DNA from: Parcubacteria group bacterium | Lineage (GTDB): Bacteria > Patescibacteriota > Minisyncoccia > UBA6257 | Length of the DNA stretch: 16,120 bases | Assembly (NCBI GenBank): GCA_012798235.1 | Contig: JAAZNP010000036.1 | Coordinates: forward strand, 1-16,120 | Reading direction: 5' to 3' | In this document: positions 13,771-16,120 of the stretch, piece after piece | Position numbering within the stretch: position 1 is the stretch's first letter | Layout: each line of letters opens with the position of its first letter | Position numbers and translations under genes: made by a program | The notes under the pieces: generated by a model | What the model was told of the DNA's origin: nothing | Database searches by the model: none | What the model saw: the letters and a program-made list of their open reading frames with translations, nothing else

Positions 13771-16070
13771 AAGGAATCGGGAATTTTATCCCATTCTTCA
13801 TTTTCAATAATTTTAATGAATTCTTCAGCTGCTTGTTTGTAATTAGAATTTATTTCCGCTGCTTTTTGAGCGTATTCAATGGCCTTGGCCTTATTATGCA
13901 TTTTACCATACGTAGCAGCCAAATAAACATATAAGTTAGCATCTTTAGGATCCAAACTAATGGCTTGTAAATATAGTTTTTCAATTAAATCATAACGTTT
14001 TAAAGTTACTAATTTGGAAACCAAAGAATTAATTAAATCTTTACTATTGATTTGCAAACCTAATTCTAGACTCTTAATCAAATATTCTAAACTTTTTTCA
14101 TTGTTTTTTTGTTCGCTATAAATAAGGGATAGGAAATAATAGGGCTCAGGCAAGCTATCGTTTAAAGACAAAACATATTGAGCTTGTTTTTCTGCCTCTT
14201 CATAATTTTTTTCCATCAGTAAAATTTTAATGTAATTATATCGCGGTTGAGGAAAAGACGGTGCTAGATTAATTGCCTGTTCCAAACTCTTTTTAGCATT
14301 GGCTAAACCTTCTTCATTCCAGCTTAAAGAAAACATTTCTAAATCAGCCTTGTTTAATAAAATCATATAGTTAGGATGCTGCGCCAAACTAATTTCGGCA
14401 TTTGTTATAATTAATTCAGTTATTTTCTGCGCTGATTCATTATCAATTTTCTGATGATAGGAAGCAAGAATTTTGTCTAAACCAGTAATAGTATCGTTTC
14501 TCAAAAATGAAGGTGATAGGAAAATCTGACGCGTTAAATTATAAGCATCGTCTCCTTTGCCCTGAACAATTAACTTCATCACCCGAATGATTTTTTGGCT
14601 AACTAAATAAGGTTTAATCACCCAAAAAGATAAAGTATAAATAACTAAACAACTCGTAGCAATAATTGCAAAGTATTTGAACATAACCTGAGAAAAATCC
14701 TGGGCCTTGTCATTCCCGTGTAAACGGGAATCCCTGATTCCCGCTTTCGCGGGAATGACACTTTCTTTAAATCCGGGAATGACATTAATACTAAGCGAGG
14801 AAATAAACCCCAACACCAAAAAAAACATCAAATAACTTTCGTGAAAATCAAAGATAAAAATATTTTGAACAAAATAAGCTATCAAAGCACCAAAAATAGC
14901 TAAACCCGGAAGAAACCAATTGCTATCCTGTTTTTGTTTTTTATAAATCAAATAGAAGGCAGCAGCAAAAATAGCCAAATAAGATAAAAATCCTAAAATA
15001 CCAGTCGTGGCCAATACTTCCATCGGTTTGTTGTGAGCGCGGTCAAAAAAGAAGTCGCCAGGCAAATATTTAATGACGTCAGGGTTAAAGTATTTGACAT
15101 AAGCAGTTTGATAATTTTCTATGCCCCAACCGAAAATGGGTTTTTCCAAAAAAGCATGAAAAGCAGTTTTGGCGGACATTAAACGCGAAAAAGTGGTCGG
15201 ATCAGTAAGAGAAAAGGAGGTTAATCGGTTCAAAACAAAATTATTCTTAATAAAATTAACGTTTTTGAAAGAATACAAAAGAACAAATATGGAAGCAATG
15301 ATAATAAAGCCCAAAAGAACTATTTTCTTCAATTGTTTATCACTGTCTTGCCCTTTAATTAATAATAGTAAACCTATAAAAAAAGTTGCTGCAACAAAAC
15401 CAACTACTGTGCCGCGACAGCCAGTAATCACCATCAGTAAAATTTCAACCAGAAAAATTATAAACCAATAATTAAATAATTTTTTATCCGAGCGGTATTG
15501 TTGAAAATAAAAATATAAAGCCAAAAAACCATTAAACAAAGCATAAAGCGCGTAATAAGAAGGATTACCCGTATAACCAGCTAAACGATTACTGGTCATG
15601 GCACTGGTTACCTGGCCTGCTCCCCGATAAGCCATTAAAGCCACCAAAGCGTAAAGCAAACTAATATAAACTTGAGCCTTTAAAAGTTTTTCAATATCAT
15701 TTTGATCAAAAGTAGTGAGCAAAATTACAAAAAATAAAACAAAATGCCAGATGCCGAAAACTCCTTCCATTCTTTCATTACCCGAGAAAAAACTCCATTC
15801 AAAATTTACGCCAAAAATAGCTGAAAGAAGAATAATTATACTAAAAATCAACACTGCCCACAGTAAGGGATTTTTAGCCTGATGTTTTCTTGGCTCTTTG
15901 CCGAATAATTGATAAGCCACCCAAAAAACCAGCATTATTTCTACTAACGCTCGAAAAACAGTCGCCTTGGTAATAATAAAAGGAAAATAGGTATTGGTAT
16001 TAACTAAAAACGGCGTTAATAAACAAGCAATTGCTAACCAAAAAATAATTTGCTTGAAATTTAAAGACAT
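13767..16070 (-). CDS. O-antigen ligase family membrane protein with C-terminal TPR repeats
   Basis: The 767-residue product starts with about 12 hydrophobic segments (from residue 8 to about 430). It has family features: GNERMEGVFG (97-106), NRLAGYTGNPSYYA (161-174), GCRGTVVGF (217-225), and a large external loop with PIFGWGIENYQ (311-321) and DRAHNKPMEVLATTGILGFLSY (343-364). These match the Wzy_C/WaaL/PglL superfamily that transfers or polymerises lipid-linked glycans outside the membrane. Another membrane segment (about 464-487) precedes a soluble helical region with TPR units (about 560-760, e.g. AKKSLEQAINLAPSFPQPRY, SLEYLIKSLELG, AIEYAQKAAEINS). Residues 430-454 derive from an inserted palindromic repeat. 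It could ligate O-antigen, polymerise glycan or glycosylate pilins; the sequence does not decide. Confidence 0.9.
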   Translation of the reverse strand: MSLNFKQIIFWLAIACLLTPFLVNTNTYFPFIITKATVFRALVEIMLVFWVAYQLFGKEPRKHQAKNPLLWAVLIFSIIILLSAIFGVNFEWSFFSGNERMEGVFGIWHFVLFFVILLTTFDQNDIEKLLKAQVYISLLYALVALMAYRGAGQVTSAMTSNRLAGYTGNPSYYALYALFNGFLALYFYFQQYRSDKKLFNYWFIIFLVEILLMVITGCRGTVVGFVAATFFIGLLLLIKGQDSDKQLKKIVLLGFIIIASIFVLLYSFKNVNFIKNNFVLNRLTSFSLTDPTTFSRLMSAKTAFHAFLEKPIFGWGIENYQTAYVKYFNPDVIKYLPGDFFFDRAHNKPMEVLATTGILGFLSYLAIFAAAFYLIYKKQKQDSNWFLPGLAIFGALIAYFVQNIFIFDFHESYLMFFLVLGFISSLSINVIPGFKESVIPAKAGIRDSRLHGNDKAQDFSQVMFKYFAIIATSCLVIYTLSFWVIKPYLVSQKIIRVMKLIVQGKGDDAYNLTRQIFLSPSFLRNDTITGLDKILASYHQKIDNESAQKITELIITNAEISLAQHPNYMILLNKADLEMFSLSWNEEGLANAKKSLEQAINLAPSFPQPRYNYIKILLMEKNYEEAEKQAQYVLSLNDSLPEPYYFLSLIYSEQKNNEKSLEYLIKSLELGLQINSKDLINSLVSKLVTLKRYDLIEKLYLQAISLDPKDANLYVYLAATYGKMHNKAKAIEYAQKAAEINSNYKQAAEEFIKIIENEEWDKIPDSL
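14709..14783 (-). repeat. Palindromic intergenic-type repeat inserted in frame in the ligase gene
   Basis: GTCATTCCCG (14709-14718) and CGGGAATGAC (14750-14759) bound a 51-bp unit containing two hairpins: TTCCCGTGTAAACGGGAA and ATTCCCGCTTTCGCGGGAAT. A partial extra copy of the end, CCGGGAATGAC, is at 14773-14783. In the gene's frame it reads VIPGFKES then VIPAKAGIRDSRLHGND (residues 430-454). This is the familiar translation of GTCATTCCCGCGAAAGCGGGAAT-type repeats that are usually intergenic. The length keeps the frame open, and the site is a loop between two membrane segments where an insert can be tolerated. Confidence 0.85.
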
Positions 16071-16120
16071 AATTTGTATAAATTATAAATTGCTATTAGC
16101 GGCTGCTCGGGTTAATGGTC
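16071..16120. other. Upstream edge of the ligase gene, no assignable gene
   Basis: On the minus strand a TATAAT (16087-16082) lies shortly before the ligase ATG but has no matching -35 box. The same 50 bases could hold the last few codons of an upstream minus-strand gene in two different frames (ending at TAA in each). Nothing firmer can be said. Confidence 0.3.

Noticed and set aside
14709..14783. CRISPR array
   Set aside because: Only one full palindromic unit and a fragment, without regularly spaced repeats or spacers, inside a coding frame.

Overview
This is an AT-rich stretch of a bacterial chromosome with tightly packed genes. The gene set and style fit a Candidate Phyla Radiation (Patescibacteria, Parcubacteria-like) genome: an rtcB/archease pair, a PilB-type pilus motor, an O-antigen-ligase/TPR membrane protein, 4-bp ATGA gene overlaps and almost no Shine-Dalgarno sequences. 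This placement is inference from style, not from a marker phylogeny. TGA acts as an ordinary stop in at least three genes, so the UGA=Gly code of Gracilibacteria/SR1 does not apply.

Left part (1-7957, all minus strand). Read in the direction of transcription, the order is tsaE, polA, a membrane PAS histidine kinase, mutM, holA, then rpsT with its own promoter and terminator, then archease and rtcB (cut by the window edge). tsaE/polA and mutM/holA overlap by ATGA and the kinase fits between polA and mutM with 5-9 bp gaps. The block therefore looks like one tRNA-modification and DNA replication/repair operon with an embedded sensor kinase. Archease and rtcB form an RNA-ligase module.

Middle (7958-10990). 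A divergent promoter region separates tsaE from a plus-strand gene for an unusual pilus ATPase. Two complete GspE/PilB-type motor modules are fused in tandem in one 967-residue chain. A hairpin terminator follows.

Gap 10964-11631. This 668-bp region has no conventional gene but is dense in structure. On the minus strand there is a perfect extended-consensus sigma70-type promoter (TGC TATAAT, with TTGACA 17 bp upstream). It drives a roughly 175-nt RNA closed by a 27-bp helix that is fully paired only on that strand, thanks to three G-U wobbles. A small ORF lies inside it. The RNA is insulated from the upstream operon by an intrinsic terminator. It is flanked by two long imperfect palindromes, one of 181 bp directly abutting it and one of about 130 bp next to the neighbouring gene. 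I recognise no known RNA family.

Right part (11632-16070, minus strand). An O-antigen ligase-like polytopic membrane protein with C-terminal TPR repeats overlaps by ATGA a two-domain oxidoreductase (MDR dehydrogenase-like plus Gfo/Idh/MocA). This is probably a surface-glycan operon. A palindromic intergenic-type repeat has inserted in frame in the ligase gene and is translated as a VIPAKAGI-type peptide.
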